Of a stretch of 12,851 nt of DNA, positions 1 to 6,588 are shown piece after piece. A model generated the notes under the pieces. That model was given only the letters and a program-made list of their open reading frames with translations. It had not been told where the DNA came from and did not search any database. The DNA is taken from contig SXZD01000214.1 in NCBI GenBank assembly GCA_005788065.1, forward strand, positions 1-12,851. Reading direction: 5' to 3'. Position numbers and translations under genes: made by a program. Source of the stretch: Burkholderiales bacterium (lineage in GTDB: Bacteria; Pseudomonadota; Gammaproteobacteria; Burkholderiales; Burkholderiaceae_B). Every line of letters begins with the position of its first letter. Position 1 is the stretch's first letter.

Positions 1-290
1 ACGGTGGTCGTGCCGTGGCGCACCACCTCAGCCAGTCCGGGGGCCAGTTCCACTTCCAGATCGAGGTGCGTGTGGATATCCAGCAGACCCGGCATCACCC
101 ACAGCCCGGCGCAGTCGCTGACCTCAGCCGTCTCGGGTGCCTGGAGGTTCGCACCGATGGCGGCGACCCGACCGTTGTGGATCAACACATCTGCGCAGAC
201 GGGTGCTTTGCTGACGCCGTCGAAGACGGTCGCGTTTTTCAGCAGACGGGTCTGGGGTGACAGGAGAAGGGGGGCGACGGGTGCGTTCAT
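1..290 (-). CDS. Amidohydrolase, D-aminoacylase-like (partial, N-terminus only)
   Basis: Reading leftwards from an ATG at 290, the frame stays open to the window edge (96 codons), so only the N-terminus is present. A GGAG Shine-Dalgarno lies 5 nt before the ATG. The segment has the small beta-sandwich typical of amidohydrolase starts (LLKNATVFDG, then VLIHNGRVAAIG around residues 35-46). The metal-binding strand MPGLLDIHTHLDLEVE follows, with the HxH pair at His73 and His75, and then VVRHGTTTV. The combination HTHLDLEVE plus RHGTTTV is closest to N-acyl-D-amino-acid deacylases (D-aminoacylases), which hydrolyse the amide bond of N-acylated D-amino acids using zinc. Dihydropyrimidinase or another imidase-type amidohydrolase remains possible, because the substrate-determining part lies outside the window. 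It follows tetR on the same strand, separated by 89 nt that contain a perfect palindrome. Confidence 0.85.
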   Translation of the reverse strand, partial: MNAPVAPLLLSPQTRLLKNATVFDGVSKAPVCADVLIHNGRVAAIGANLQAPETAEVSDCAGLWVMPGLLDIHTHLDLEVELAPGLAEVVRHGTTT

Positions 291-352
291 GTTGTCTCCG
301 GGTACGGCTTTAGAATCATCCAGAGAGATTAACCCACCTGCGCCGGTTTGTG

Positions 353-368
353 TGTCATCCGGATGACA
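353..368. promoter_or_regulatory. Perfect 16-bp palindrome, candidate operator
   Basis: The sequence TGTCATCCGGATGACA is identical to its reverse complement. It lies 11 nt past the tetR stop and about 62 nt upstream of the amidohydrolase start. There is no T-run on either side, so an intrinsic terminator is unlikely. The length and symmetry suit a homodimeric repressor (GntR, TetR or LacI class) controlling the amidohydrolase. The regulator is unknown. Confidence 0.5.
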
Positions 369-379
369 GTGGTGCAAAA

Positions 380-1069
380 TCAGGCACGCTGGCTGGCCGC
401 GACAAAGCCCCCTGTGATGAATTTCAATGCCATTTCGACAATAACGTCTTTCGATGGGGCGGTGACCTGATCACCGGCCAGGGTATGGTCGCGTGTCAGC
501 ATGTGCGAGCAGATGAGGATCTCGACAAACGAGCAACTGGACATGAACATCATGGGCGCCAGTTCTGACGGTTTTTTGTCAGGCATCAGTCCTTGCAGCA
601 GTCTTGCCATTTCGCCCATGTAGTCCTGGATGGGCGTGAAGGCTCTTGCCTGCTGGCGGTCAGTCATTTCATGTGACAGGTGCGACAGCATGCGCAGGCA
701 GTCGTGGCCTTCCTGTCCCTGTTTGTAGAGTTCGACGAAAGGGTGGCTCATGACGCGCATGAACGACTCGATGGTCAGTTCGCCGCTGGCTGCCAGATGT
801 TTTCCGCTCTCCAGCCCCTCTTTCATGGGAACTCCCAGCATTTCGCTGAGTCTGTCTGTTACGGCATCGAGCAGGCCGTCCTTGTTGCCGAAGTGATAAT
901 GGATGGCAGAGCGATTGTTCTGACCGGAGGCAGACCGCAGCTCACTCAAAGACACGCCTTCGATGCCGCGCTGGGCGAACATGCGCAGGGCTGTCTGAAC
1001 GATGATATGTTTGGTATCGTCTGCAATCGAGACGGGTTTGACACTACGCTGTGCGTCCAGGCGGTTCAT
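380..1069 (-). CDS. TetR/AcrR-family transcriptional regulator
   Basis: This 229-residue protein has the TetR layout. An N-terminal helical DNA-binding domain spans roughly residues 20-66 (IIVQTALRMFAQRGIEGVSL, then the turn and recognition helix ending in NRSAIHYHFGNKDGLL). A variable ligand-binding and dimerisation domain fills the rest. The tail of the recognition helix, IHYHFGNKDGLL, matches the family's usual YYHFGSKEGLL pattern. Such proteins are usually repressors released by a small ligand. The C-terminal domain gives no ligand clue. The gene lies between the amidohydrolase (downstream, same strand) and erpA (divergent). A 12-bp palindrome in the tetR-erpA gap (1132-1143) could be its own operator, and the palindrome at 353-368 could serve the amidohydrolase. 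No strong ribosome binding site precedes the ATG. The start was chosen because it leaves a normal short N-terminal arm before the helix-turn-helix. Confidence 0.9.
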   Translation of the reverse strand: MNRLDAQRSVKPVSIADDTKHIIVQTALRMFAQRGIEGVSLSELRSASGQNNRSAIHYHFGNKDGLLDAVTDRLSEMLGVPMKEGLESGKHLAASGELTIESFMRVMSHPFVELYKQGQEGHDCLRMLSHLSHEMTDRQQARAFTPIQDYMGEMARLLQGLMPDKKPSELAPMMFMSSCSFVEILICSHMLTRDHTLAGDQVTAPSKDVIVEMALKFITGGFVAASQRA

Positions 1070-1131
1070 GGTATTTGAGTGTGTAGTGATCCAATGCCAA
1101 AATTATGTCACGGACAAACTTGCCGGCATGC

Positions 1132-1143
1132 AGTAAATTTACT
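1132..1143. promoter_or_regulatory. 12-bp palindrome in the tetR-erpA intergenic region
   Basis: AGTAAATTTACT is self-complementary and lies 62 nt upstream of the tetR ATG and 85 nt upstream of the erpA ATG. Divergent promoters with an AT-rich palindrome between them are a common layout for TetR autoregulation. A second small inverted repeat (GTGTT/AACAC, 1149-1161) follows directly. No clear -35/-10 pair could be assigned, so the role is inferred. Confidence 0.35.
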
Positions 1144-1187
1144 ACAGCGTGTTAAAAACACTTAGAGCCGTGATTAAATGATTTTTG

Positions 1188-1206
1188 ATTGTCAATTGCA
1201 GACAAT
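1188..1206 (+). repeat. Inverted repeat in the erpA leader
   Basis: ATTGTC (1188-1193) and GACAAT (1201-1206) form a 6-bp stem with a 7-nt loop, ending 22 nt before the erpA ATG. It overlaps an AT-rich dyad, TTGA-TTG-TCAA (1185-1195). It could be a leader hairpin or a binding site. Nothing shows which. Confidence 0.25.
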
Positions 1207-1228
1207 TTCTTTTTATGAATGATGACGT

Positions 1229-1570
1229 ATGGCTCTTGAAATTGACGACTCTGCCCGCGAACGCATCATCGACGTCCTGGCTGCGGAGCCGGCCGGCAAA
1301 CGGGTGCGTGTATCCGTTCAGGGAGGCGGCTGCTCCGGCTACCAGTATGGTTTTGATCTGGATGACCAGACCGGGGAAGATGATATCGTGATCGCAGTCA
1401 CGCCGCCCGGCAGCCCCCGCAATTATGAGGTGGTGGTCGATGTGATGTCCATGACGTTTCTGGACGGCGCAACGTTGCGGTATACGCAGCAGGATTGGGA
1501 CTCGCGGTTCACGGTCGACAACCCCAATGCGCAGAGTACCTGCGGTTGCGGTTCGTCTTTCAGTGTTTAG
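1229..1570 (+). CDS. erpA: A-type iron-sulfur cluster carrier, ErpA-like
   Basis: A-type carriers of the HesB/IscA family accept an iron-sulfur cluster from the Isc or Suf scaffold and deliver it to apoproteins in the cytoplasm. This 113-residue protein is full length for the family. The three conserved cluster-ligand cysteines are all present: Cys35 in GGGCSGYQYGF, and Cys105 and Cys107 in the C-terminal STCGCGSSFSV. The GGGCSGYQYGF context and the CGCGSSFSV ending fit ErpA better than IscA or SufA. The ATG at 1229 is the only in-frame start that gives the usual N-terminus, but it has no good Shine-Dalgarno sequence, so expression may be modest or leader-dependent. The gene stands alone, divergent from tetR, and its stop overlaps the stop of the convergent acyltransferase by 4 nt. 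Neither neighbour is an Isc or Suf gene. The A-type family is certain; the ErpA subtype is likely. Confidence 0.88.
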   Translation: MALEIDDSARERIIDVLAAEPAGKRVRVSVQGGGCSGYQYGFDLDDQTGEDDIVIAVTPPGSPRNYEVVVDVMSMTFLDGATLRYTQQDWDSRFTVDNPNAQSTCGCGSSFSV

Positions 1571-2679
1571 GCCCTGATAGCCCTGATGTGCCGCAGCATG
1601 CTATAGGCTTGTCGTTCCACCAACGACGGCAGGGTGTCATACAACCAGACTTCCGAGCGCATCAACCACCAGGCGCCCGCCATGAAAGTTGCCCAGCAAA
1701 CGACCAGCGCAGTCAGGTTTTGCGCCGTTCCCATCAAAAACATCTGGTCGATGACGGCAAACAGCAGGATGGACAGGGGGTAGTGCACCAGAAACAGAGC
1801 ATAGGACGATTGCTGGAAAAACTGCCCCGCCTTGCCGTCAAACCATGACGGGAGGGCTTTGACCCGGGGAGCCACCAGCAGGAAAGCCACGGTGGCCAAC
1901 GTCACCCACAGACGCTCTCGGTATTGCAGCGTCAATGCGATCCCCACCAGGCCTGCGGCCAGCAGGGCAGCATCCATTTCCCTGCGTTGCGCCACGGCCC
2001 AAGCGGCCAGCATGCCCAGACCATATGAGCCAAAAAAGAAGATGCCGTAGCGGTCGAGGTCTGCGTCACGGTTGAACATCAGCAGCGATGCGACCGTGAC
2101 GGCGGTCAGTAGCCCAAACAGCCATCTGCGGGCGTGTGTGGTGTTGCCTTGGCCCAGCCACAGGGCTGCCTGCAACATCAGCAGACCCATTGCGAACAAC
2201 TGGAAGTCGATGGCGACATACCAGACACCGGCCGACAGGGCCGGAATATCCAGCAGGTTGTGAAGCAGCAGCAGATGTGCCAGCAGTTGCTGCGCGTTGG
2301 CAGGCGTCAGTTCGATGACCGGATCAATACCCTGCACCCAGACCAGCATCAGGCAGGCGACCAGCATGGCAATGGCATAGGGTCTGACCAGACGCTTGTA
2401 GCGGTTAAACAGTCCCTTCGCCAGTTCGGCAAAATCCATCGGGCTGCTTGTGTGTCCGTTGCCTTTTTCCAGTCGCTTGAGCAGACCCTGCATGCCCAGA
2501 AAGCCGCCGATGACCAGAAAAACCTGCACGGCATACCGGGCCGGGTCCGCCAGAAAACCGACCACGATCGGAAACGCATCTTCAAGCGGCCCGCGCATGC
2601 CGCTGTAGAACATCATGTGGTGTAGTACGATGACCTGCGCCGCGATGGCTTTGACCGGGTCTATCAGGGGCACTCTCAT
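1567..2679 (-). CDS. Acyltransferase family 3 membrane protein
   Basis: A 370-residue polytopic inner-membrane protein with about ten hydrophobic helices, the usual shape of the acyltransferase-3 (OafA/NodX/OpgC-like) family. These enzymes O-acylate cell-surface glycans or related molecules. The start IDPVKAIAAQVIVLHHMMF holds the family's N-terminal signature, in which a D-x-x-[RK]-[AG]-I-A-A motif leads into helix 1 with a conserved His near its end (the HH at residues 20-21). Near the C-terminus, SSYALFLVHYPLSILLF is the other familiar family segment (Y-x-x-Y/F-L-x-H-x-P). There is no fused SGNH domain. The substrate cannot be read from the sequence, and no polysaccharide genes lie nearby. 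The upstream region is shared with the divergent gloA operon and holds a 7-bp inverted repeat at 2713-2739. No clear ribosome binding site precedes the ATG. Confidence 0.85.
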   Translation of the reverse strand: MRVPLIDPVKAIAAQVIVLHHMMFYSGMRGPLEDAFPIVVGFLADPARYAVQVFLVIGGFLGMQGLLKRLEKGNGHTSSPMDFAELAKGLFNRYKRLVRPYAIAMLVACLMLVWVQGIDPVIELTPANAQQLLAHLLLLHNLLDIPALSAGVWYVAIDFQLFAMGLLMLQAALWLGQGNTTHARRWLFGLLTAVTVASLLMFNRDADLDRYGIFFFGSYGLGMLAAWAVAQRREMDAALLAAGLVGIALTLQYRERLWVTLATVAFLLVAPRVKALPSWFDGKAGQFFQQSSYALFLVHYPLSILLFAVIDQMFLMGTAQNLTALVVCWATFMAGAWWLMRSEVWLYDTLPSLVERQAYSMLRHIRAIRA

Positions 2680-2712
2680 GATAAGTTTGTTGTGAGTAGG
2701 GGTCTGGTGTCG

Positions 2713-2739
2713 TGCCGGGTCAATGACGTTGCCCCGGCA
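2713..2739 (-). repeat. Inverted repeat in the acyltransferase leader
   Basis: TGCCGGG (2713-2719) and CCCGGCA (2733-2739) are perfect 7-bp complements with a 13-nt spacer. They lie 34-60 nt upstream of the acyltransferase ATG. There is no adjacent T-run. It could form a leader hairpin or be a protein site. Confidence 0.3.
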
Positions 2740-2815
2740 TCTTGAAGAGTCTGTGAAAAACTGTTTCTTCTGCAGTCCGCATTGTATCCGTGTCGCACCG
2801 AGGCAAGTTGCAGCG

Positions 2816-2831
2816 TCACTCTAAAGAGTGA
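2816..2831. promoter_or_regulatory. 16-bp inverted repeat, candidate operator for the gloA-dehalogenase-sox operon
   Basis: TCACTCT-AA-AGAGTGA has two perfect 7-bp arms around a 2-bp centre. It lies about 110 nt upstream of the gloA start and 137 nt from the divergent acyltransferase start. A weak -35-like TTGCAG sits at 2808-2813, so the repeat would fall in the spacer of a plus-strand promoter, a typical repressor or MerR-type position. The promoter itself is weak by eye. Confidence 0.4.
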
Positions 2832-2891
2832 ATACCCTGCACGGTGTGATGCGGTTTTTGTCCCGTATGTGAACGGCGTCGGACATTTTTC

Positions 2892-2903
2892 GACCGATCG
2901 TTC
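2892..2903. promoter_or_regulatory. TetR-type palindrome upstream of gloA
   Basis: GACCGATCGTTC matches its own reverse complement at 10 of 12 positions, with a perfect CGATCG core. It lies 36 nt before the gloA GTG and just upstream of a small hairpin. Short GC-centred palindromes of this kind are commonly bound by TetR-family repressors. The TetR encoded at 380-1069 is a possible binder but is encoded 1.8 kb away. Confidence 0.35.
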
Positions 2904-2910
2904 TTTTTTA

Positions 2911-2926
2911 CCGGCAAAAATGCCGG
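2911..2926 (+). repeat. Small hairpin just before the gloA ribosome binding site
   Basis: CCGGCA (2911-2916) pairs perfectly with TGCCGG (2921-2926) around a loop of AAAA. It ends 3 nt before the GGAG ribosome binding site at 2930-2933. No T-run follows, so it is not an intrinsic terminator. In the transcript it could protect the 5' end or modulate ribosome access. Confidence 0.4.
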
Positions 2927-2939
2927 ATTGGAGTCAGAC

Positions 2940-3362
2940 GTGATCAACTATTTGCACACCATGGTCCGGGTCACAGACCTGGATGCGTCCCTGAAGTTTT
3001 ATTGCGAAGGCTTGGGGTTGAGGGAACTGTCGCGTAAACAATCCGAGGCGGGTCGTTTCACGCTGGTGTTTTTGGCTGCGCCGGGAGACGACAAGGCGCA
3101 GATTGAGCTGACCTACAACTGGGATCCAGAGGAGTACACCGGCGGACGCAATTTTGGCCACATCGCCTATGCCGTGGACGATATATACGCCCTGTGCAGC
3201 CATTTGCAGGCGCAGGGCATCACCATCAACCGTCCGCCGCGAGATGGGCGCATGGCGTTTGTCCGCTCGCCCGACCAGATTTCCATCGAATTGCTGCAGC
3301 GGGGCGGTGCGCTGCCTCCGGCAGAACCGTGGCTCTCGATGCCCAACACCGGTAAATGGTGA
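2940..3362 (+). CDS. gloA: Lactoylglutathione lyase (glyoxalase I)
   Basis: Glyoxalase I isomerises the hemithioacetal of methylglyoxal and glutathione to S-lactoylglutathione in the cytoplasm. The 140-residue product has two paired beta-alpha-beta-beta-beta modules and the four metal ligands of the short Ni/Co-type bacterial enzyme: His6, Glu56, His74 and Glu117 (compare E. coli His5, Glu56, His74, Glu122). I chose the GTG at 2940 because GGAG at 2930-2933 sits 6 nt before it and because it yields MINYLHTMVRV, matching the usual GloA N-terminus. An in-frame TTG at 2928 would add four residues but overlaps that binding site. It is the first gene of the presumed dehalogenase-sox operon, and its TGA is 8 nt from the next ATG. 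The FYCEGLGL segment and RSPDQISIELLQRG are typical. It may scavenge aldehyde-glutathione adducts formed by the neighbouring pathway (inference). Confidence 0.93.
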   Translation: MINYLHTMVRVTDLDASLKFYCEGLGLRELSRKQSEAGRFTLVFLAAPGDDKAQIELTYNWDPEEYTGGRNFGHIAYAVDDIYALCSHLQAQGITINRPPRDGRMAFVRSPDQISIELLQRGGALPPAEPWLSMPNTGKW

Positions 3363-3370
3363 GGCGGTCC

Positions 3371-4336
3371 ATGAACATACTGCGCACGCCGGAGTCCTGT
3401 TTTTCAGATTTGCCCGATTTCGCCTACACGCCGAACTACATCGACCTGCCGGATTGCGAAGGGCTGCGCATGGCATGGGTGGAGGAGGGGCCCACCGACG
3501 GGCCGGTGGCATTGCTGCTCCACGGCGAGCCTACATGGGGTTACCTGTACCGCAAGATGATCCCGGGGTTGGTGGCGCGCGGCATCCGCGTAGTGGTGCC
3601 TGACCTCATCGGATTTGGGCGCTCAGATAAACCCTCGCGCATGGACGACTATAGCTATGCCCGCCATGTGCACTGGTTGACCACATTTCTGAAGGCACGC
3701 GGGTTGACCGGTATCACGCTGTTTTGTCAGGACTGGGGCAGCCTGTTGGGGCTGCGCACTGTGGCAGAAAACCCGCAATTGTTTGACCGTGTCATGGTGT
3801 CCAATGGTTTCCTGCCCACAGGGGATCGCGGTGCCAACAGTGCTTTTTTGATCTGGCAGGCATTTGCGCGTTTCTCGCCGGTGTTTCCCATTGGTCGCAT
3901 TGTCAATTCCGGTTGTGTTCAAAAATTGTCGGATGCCGAAATTGCGGCGTATGATGCTCCGTACCCTGACAACCGTTTCAAGGCGGGGGCTCGGATGTTT
4001 CCGCGTCTGGTGCCGACAAGCGCGGACAATCCGGCCTCTGATGCTAACCGAAAGGCGTGGGCGTTTTTCGAGCAATCGACCAAGCCGTTTTTGTGTGTGT
4101 TCGGGAAAAATGACCCGATCCTGGGTCGAGCCGACAAGCCGATGATAGAAGCCTTTGCAGGGTGTAAAGAACAGGCGCACGAGCGCACTTGGGGTGGGCA
4201 CTTCATTCAGGAAGACAGGGGTGCATACTTGGCCGGACGATTGGCCGACTTCATCCGGGGTGAGGCAACGATGTGCCGGCCAGACGAGGAGAAGCGGGAT
4301 GACGTTGTTGCCGGGAAGGTGGCTGAAAGCACCTGA
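3371..4336 (+). CDS. Haloalkane dehalogenase, subfamily HLD-I (DhlA/DhmA-like)
   Basis: An alpha/beta-hydrolase that cleaves the carbon-halogen bond of haloalkanes with water, giving an alcohol and halide; it carries no export signal. The start at 3371 has GAGG 6 nt upstream and yields MNILRTPESCFSDLPDFAYTPNYIDLP, aligning with the start of Xanthobacter DhlA. An in-frame ATG at 3356 overlaps the gloA stop and is less likely. Visible catalytic elements (numbered from 3371) are the HGEPTW oxyanion segment at 51-56, nucleophile Asp121 in FCQDWGS, halide-binding Trp122, a cap-domain Trp162 as probable second halide ligand, acid Asp248 in GKNDPILG, and His277 in WGGHFIQED. This set defines HLD-I. 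The protein is 321 residues against 310 for DhlA. Its C-terminal ~25 residues (after ADFIR) look non-homologous, are rich in charged residues, and overlap the start of soxC by 38 nt. The substrate cannot be told from sequence. Confidence 0.9.
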   Translation: MNILRTPESCFSDLPDFAYTPNYIDLPDCEGLRMAWVEEGPTDGPVALLLHGEPTWGYLYRKMIPGLVARGIRVVVPDLIGFGRSDKPSRMDDYSYARHVHWLTTFLKARGLTGITLFCQDWGSLLGLRTVAENPQLFDRVMVSNGFLPTGDRGANSAFLIWQAFARFSPVFPIGRIVNSGCVQKLSDAEIAAYDAPYPDNRFKAGARMFPRLVPTSADNPASDANRKAWAFFEQSTKPFLCVFGKNDPILGRADKPMIEAFAGCKEQAHERTWGGHFIQEDRGAYLAGRLADFIRGEATMCRPDEEKRDDVVAGKVAEST

Positions 4337-5687
4337 ATCTTTTTTGCCTGAGGCTTTCTGTCGAAAGATCAATACGGCGGGCTTCAATGACGCCCGCCGC
4401 AACTGGATGCAGCGTGGTTTCAAGGTGGCTGCCGCGGGGCTTGCCGCTGGGGCCGCGGGTTCGGCTCTGGCGCAGGCCGCAGCGGCCGGTGCAGTCTCCG
4501 GTTCAACGGTTGGCGCCACCGCCGGCGATCCTCATGTTTTGGAGAAGAAAGCTTGGCAGACCATGCTCGGTCAGCCGGTTGCGGCCCGCCCCTATGGGGT
4601 TCCTTCAAGTTTTGAAGAGAATCTGAAACGGCGTGAGTCGCCCGGGCTTACCCGTGTGCCACAGGCTTCTGTTGCGTTTACACCCTTGCAGGGATTGTTT
4701 GGCATCATCACCCCCAACGGCCTGCATTTTGAGCGCCATCATCAGGGATGGGTGGATGTCGACCCCGAGCAGCACCGCTTCATGATCAACGGCCTGGTGG
4801 CCGCCCCGCGCGTGTTCACCATGAGCGATCTGATGCGCCTGCCATCGGTCTCGCGCATCCATTTCATCGAATGCGGTGCCAACACCGGGCTGGAGTGGGG
4901 CAATGTGGCAGTGCCGACTGTGCAGTACACACATGGCATGCTCAGTTGCTGCGAATTTACCGGTGTGCTGCTGTCCACCCTGCTGGACATGTGCGGCGCA
5001 GATTTGAAGCGCGGCAAGTACGTGCTGGCAGAAGGGGGCGACGGTTCGGGCATGACCCGAACCATCGACATGAAAGTGGCACTGGATGACGTGATTGTGG
5101 CGTGGGGCATGAACGGCGAAATGCTGCGTCCGGAAAACGGTTACCCGCTGCGTCTGGTGGTACCCGGCGTGCAGGGTGTGAGCTGGGTGAAATGGCTGCG
5201 ACGCATCGAAGTGGGCGACCAGCCGTGGGCCAGCAAAGATGAGGCGGTTCACTATATCGATCTCATGCCCGACGGTGTGCACCGGCAATACACGTCCGTA
5301 CAAGAAGTGAAATCGGTCATCACCACGCCTTCGGGCGGTCAGCAGTTGCTCGATCGCGGTTTCTACAATGTCAGCGGTCTGGCGTGGTCGGGGCGGGGTC
5401 GCATCAAACGGGTGGATGTCAGCTTCGACGGTGGCAACCATTGGCGCACCGCCCGCATGGAACAGCCCGTCTTGCCCAAGGCGCTCACACGTTTCAACAT
5501 CGACTGGACATGGGACGGGTCACCGGCCATTCTGCAGTCGCGTGCGGTAGACGAAACCGGGCATGTGCAACCGGCCATCCGGCAATTGCGCGCAGTGCGG
5601 GGTACCCGGTCCATTTATCACAACAATGCCATCCAGTCTTGGAAGATTGATCCGAACGGGGAGGTGAGCAATGTCCAGGTCGGCTAA
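4299..5687 (+). CDS. soxC: Sulfane dehydrogenase molybdenum subunit SoxC
   Basis: SoxC is the molybdopterin subunit of the periplasmic SoxCD sulfane dehydrogenase, which oxidises the outer sulfane sulfur on SoxY-bound intermediates and passes electrons to cytochromes. The ATG at 4299 is preferred because AGGAG at 4287-4291 lies 7 nt before it; it gives 462 residues. An open frame runs further upstream but only through dehalogenase coding sequence. Residues 33-59 form a Tat signal, with twin Arg33-Arg34 in RRNWMQRGFK, an Ala/Gly-rich core and a likely cleavage near ALAQ. The oxidoreductase molybdopterin fold follows, with the molybdenum-ligand cysteine Cys192 in HFIECGANTG. The C-terminal Mo-co dimerisation domain begins around residue 330 (YNVSGLAWSGRGRIKRVDVSFDGG region). 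The adjacent soxD overlaps it by 17 nt, which supports SoxC over a stand-alone sulfite dehydrogenase (SorA/SorT). Confidence 0.92.
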   Translation: MTLLPGRWLKAPESFLPEAFCRKINTAGFNDARRNWMQRGFKVAAAGLAAGAAGSALAQAAAAGAVSGSTVGATAGDPHVLEKKAWQTMLGQPVAARPYGVPSSFEENLKRRESPGLTRVPQASVAFTPLQGLFGIITPNGLHFERHHQGWVDVDPEQHRFMINGLVAAPRVFTMSDLMRLPSVSRIHFIECGANTGLEWGNVAVPTVQYTHGMLSCCEFTGVLLSTLLDMCGADLKRGKYVLAEGGDGSGMTRTIDMKVALDDVIVAWGMNGEMLRPENGYPLRLVVPGVQGVSWVKWLRRIEVGDQPWASKDEAVHYIDLMPDGVHRQYTSVQEVKSVITTPSGGQQLLDRGFYNVSGLAWSGRGRIKRVDVSFDGGNHWRTARMEQPVLPKALTRFNIDWTWDGSPAILQSRAVDETGHVQPAIRQLRAVRGTRSIYHNNAIQSWKIDPNGEVSNVQVG

Positions 5688-6588
5688 GTCAGACAGCATG
5701 TCAGGCCGTTCACGTACCGGGTTGCCCGCGACGCTGATGGTGTTCATGGTTGCGCTTGCAGCGTTGCTTGCAGCCCTGTTGCCATCCCTGTCCTTGGCCC
5801 AGACTGCGGCGGTGAAGGAGCGCAAGATAGAACGCTATCCCGGCATCGGCCGGATTGCCACACCGGCAGAGGTAAAGGCTTGGGATATCGACGTGCGCCC
5901 AGACTTCAAGGGGTTGCCTGCGGGCAAAGGCACGGTGGCGCAGGGTCAGGAGATATGGGATGGCCGTTGCGCGATGTGCCACGGCACGTTTGGCGAAAGC
6001 AATGAGGTGTTTACGCCGATTGTGGGCAACACCACGGCCAAGGACATGGAGCGCGGGCGTGTGGCTTCATTGAATGACAACAAGACGCCGCAGCGCACCA
6101 CGTTGATGAAAGTGGCGACCGTGTCAACGCTGTGGGACTACATCTATCGTGCGATGCCGTGGTATGCGCCGCGCAGCCTCACGGTAGATGAAACATACGC
6201 GGTGCTGGCTTACATCCTCAATCTGGCCGAAATGGTGTCCGACGACTTTGTGCTGGGCAACGACAATATTGCTTCCATTCAGGCTCGCATGCCCAACCGC
6301 AACGGCATGACACGCGAGCATGGCATGTGGAGTGCAAAAGACAAACCGGACGTGCAGGGCGACAGTTGCATGAACAACTGCAAGCCCTTCATCACCATCG
6401 GGTCTGTTTTGCCGGACTATGCCCGCGACGCGCACGGCAACCTTGCGCAGCAGAACCGTCCATGGGGGCCTTATCGTGGAGTGGACACCACGCAGCCGCC
6501 TTTGCAACTGCTGCCTGCAGATGCACAGAAGGGTCTGGGTATCGCGCCCGCTGTTCCTGAAAATCCGTCGATGAGGATCGTCCGATGA
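5671..6588 (+). CDS. soxD: SoxD, cytochrome c subunit of sulfane dehydrogenase
   Basis: SoxD is the haem subunit that takes electrons from SoxC in the periplasm. The 305-residue product has an N-terminal hydrophobic export signal (about residues 18-43, ending SLSLAQ). One class I cytochrome c domain follows, with CAMCH at Cys100-Cys103-His104 and a probable axial Met162 in YRAMPWYAPRSL. The C-terminal third keeps the SoxD-type block DSCMNNCKPF (Cys233, Cys237, not a haem motif), followed by LPDYARDAHGNLAQQNRPWGPYRGVDT. Paracoccus SoxD is dihaem; this one has a single CxxCH. The ATG at 5671 has GAGG 6 nt upstream and overlaps the soxC stop by 17 nt, suggesting translational coupling. The stop overlaps the soxB start as ATGA. 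A different SoxD-like cytochrome partner role is conceivable, but the placement after soxC makes the assignment strong. Confidence 0.9.
   Translation: MSRSAKSDSMSGRSRTGLPATLMVFMVALAALLAALLPSLSLAQTAAVKERKIERYPGIGRIATPAEVKAWDIDVRPDFKGLPAGKGTVAQGQEIWDGRCAMCHGTFGESNEVFTPIVGNTTAKDMERGRVASLNDNKTPQRTTLMKVATVSTLWDYIYRAMPWYAPRSLTVDETYAVLAYILNLAEMVSDDFVLGNDNIASIQARMPNRNGMTREHGMWSAKDKPDVQGDSCMNNCKPFITIGSVLPDYARDAHGNLAQQNRPWGPYRGVDTTQPPLQLLPADAQKGLGIAPAVPENPSMRIVR

Noticed and set aside
1185..1198. FNR-like box upstream of erpA
   Set aside because: TTGAT-N4-AATTG matches only the left half-site of the TTGAT-N4-ATCAA consensus.
2928..2939. TTG start for gloA
   Set aside because: It overlaps the GGAG that serves the GTG at 2940, and the GTG product matches the family N-terminus.
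4155..4298. Upstream in-frame extension of soxC
   Set aside because: It overlaps the conserved catalytic His region of the dehalogenase, has no ribosome binding site, and would put the Tat motif more than 80 residues in. The ATG at 4299 has a good AGGAG.
3623..4519. Long minus-strand frame opposite the dehalogenase and soxC
   Set aside because: No recognisable motif; the opposite strand is clearly coding with catalytic residues intact.
4605..5441. Minus-strand 278-codon frame opposite soxC
   Set aside because: A shadow of high-GC codon bias; His- and Gln-rich product without family features.
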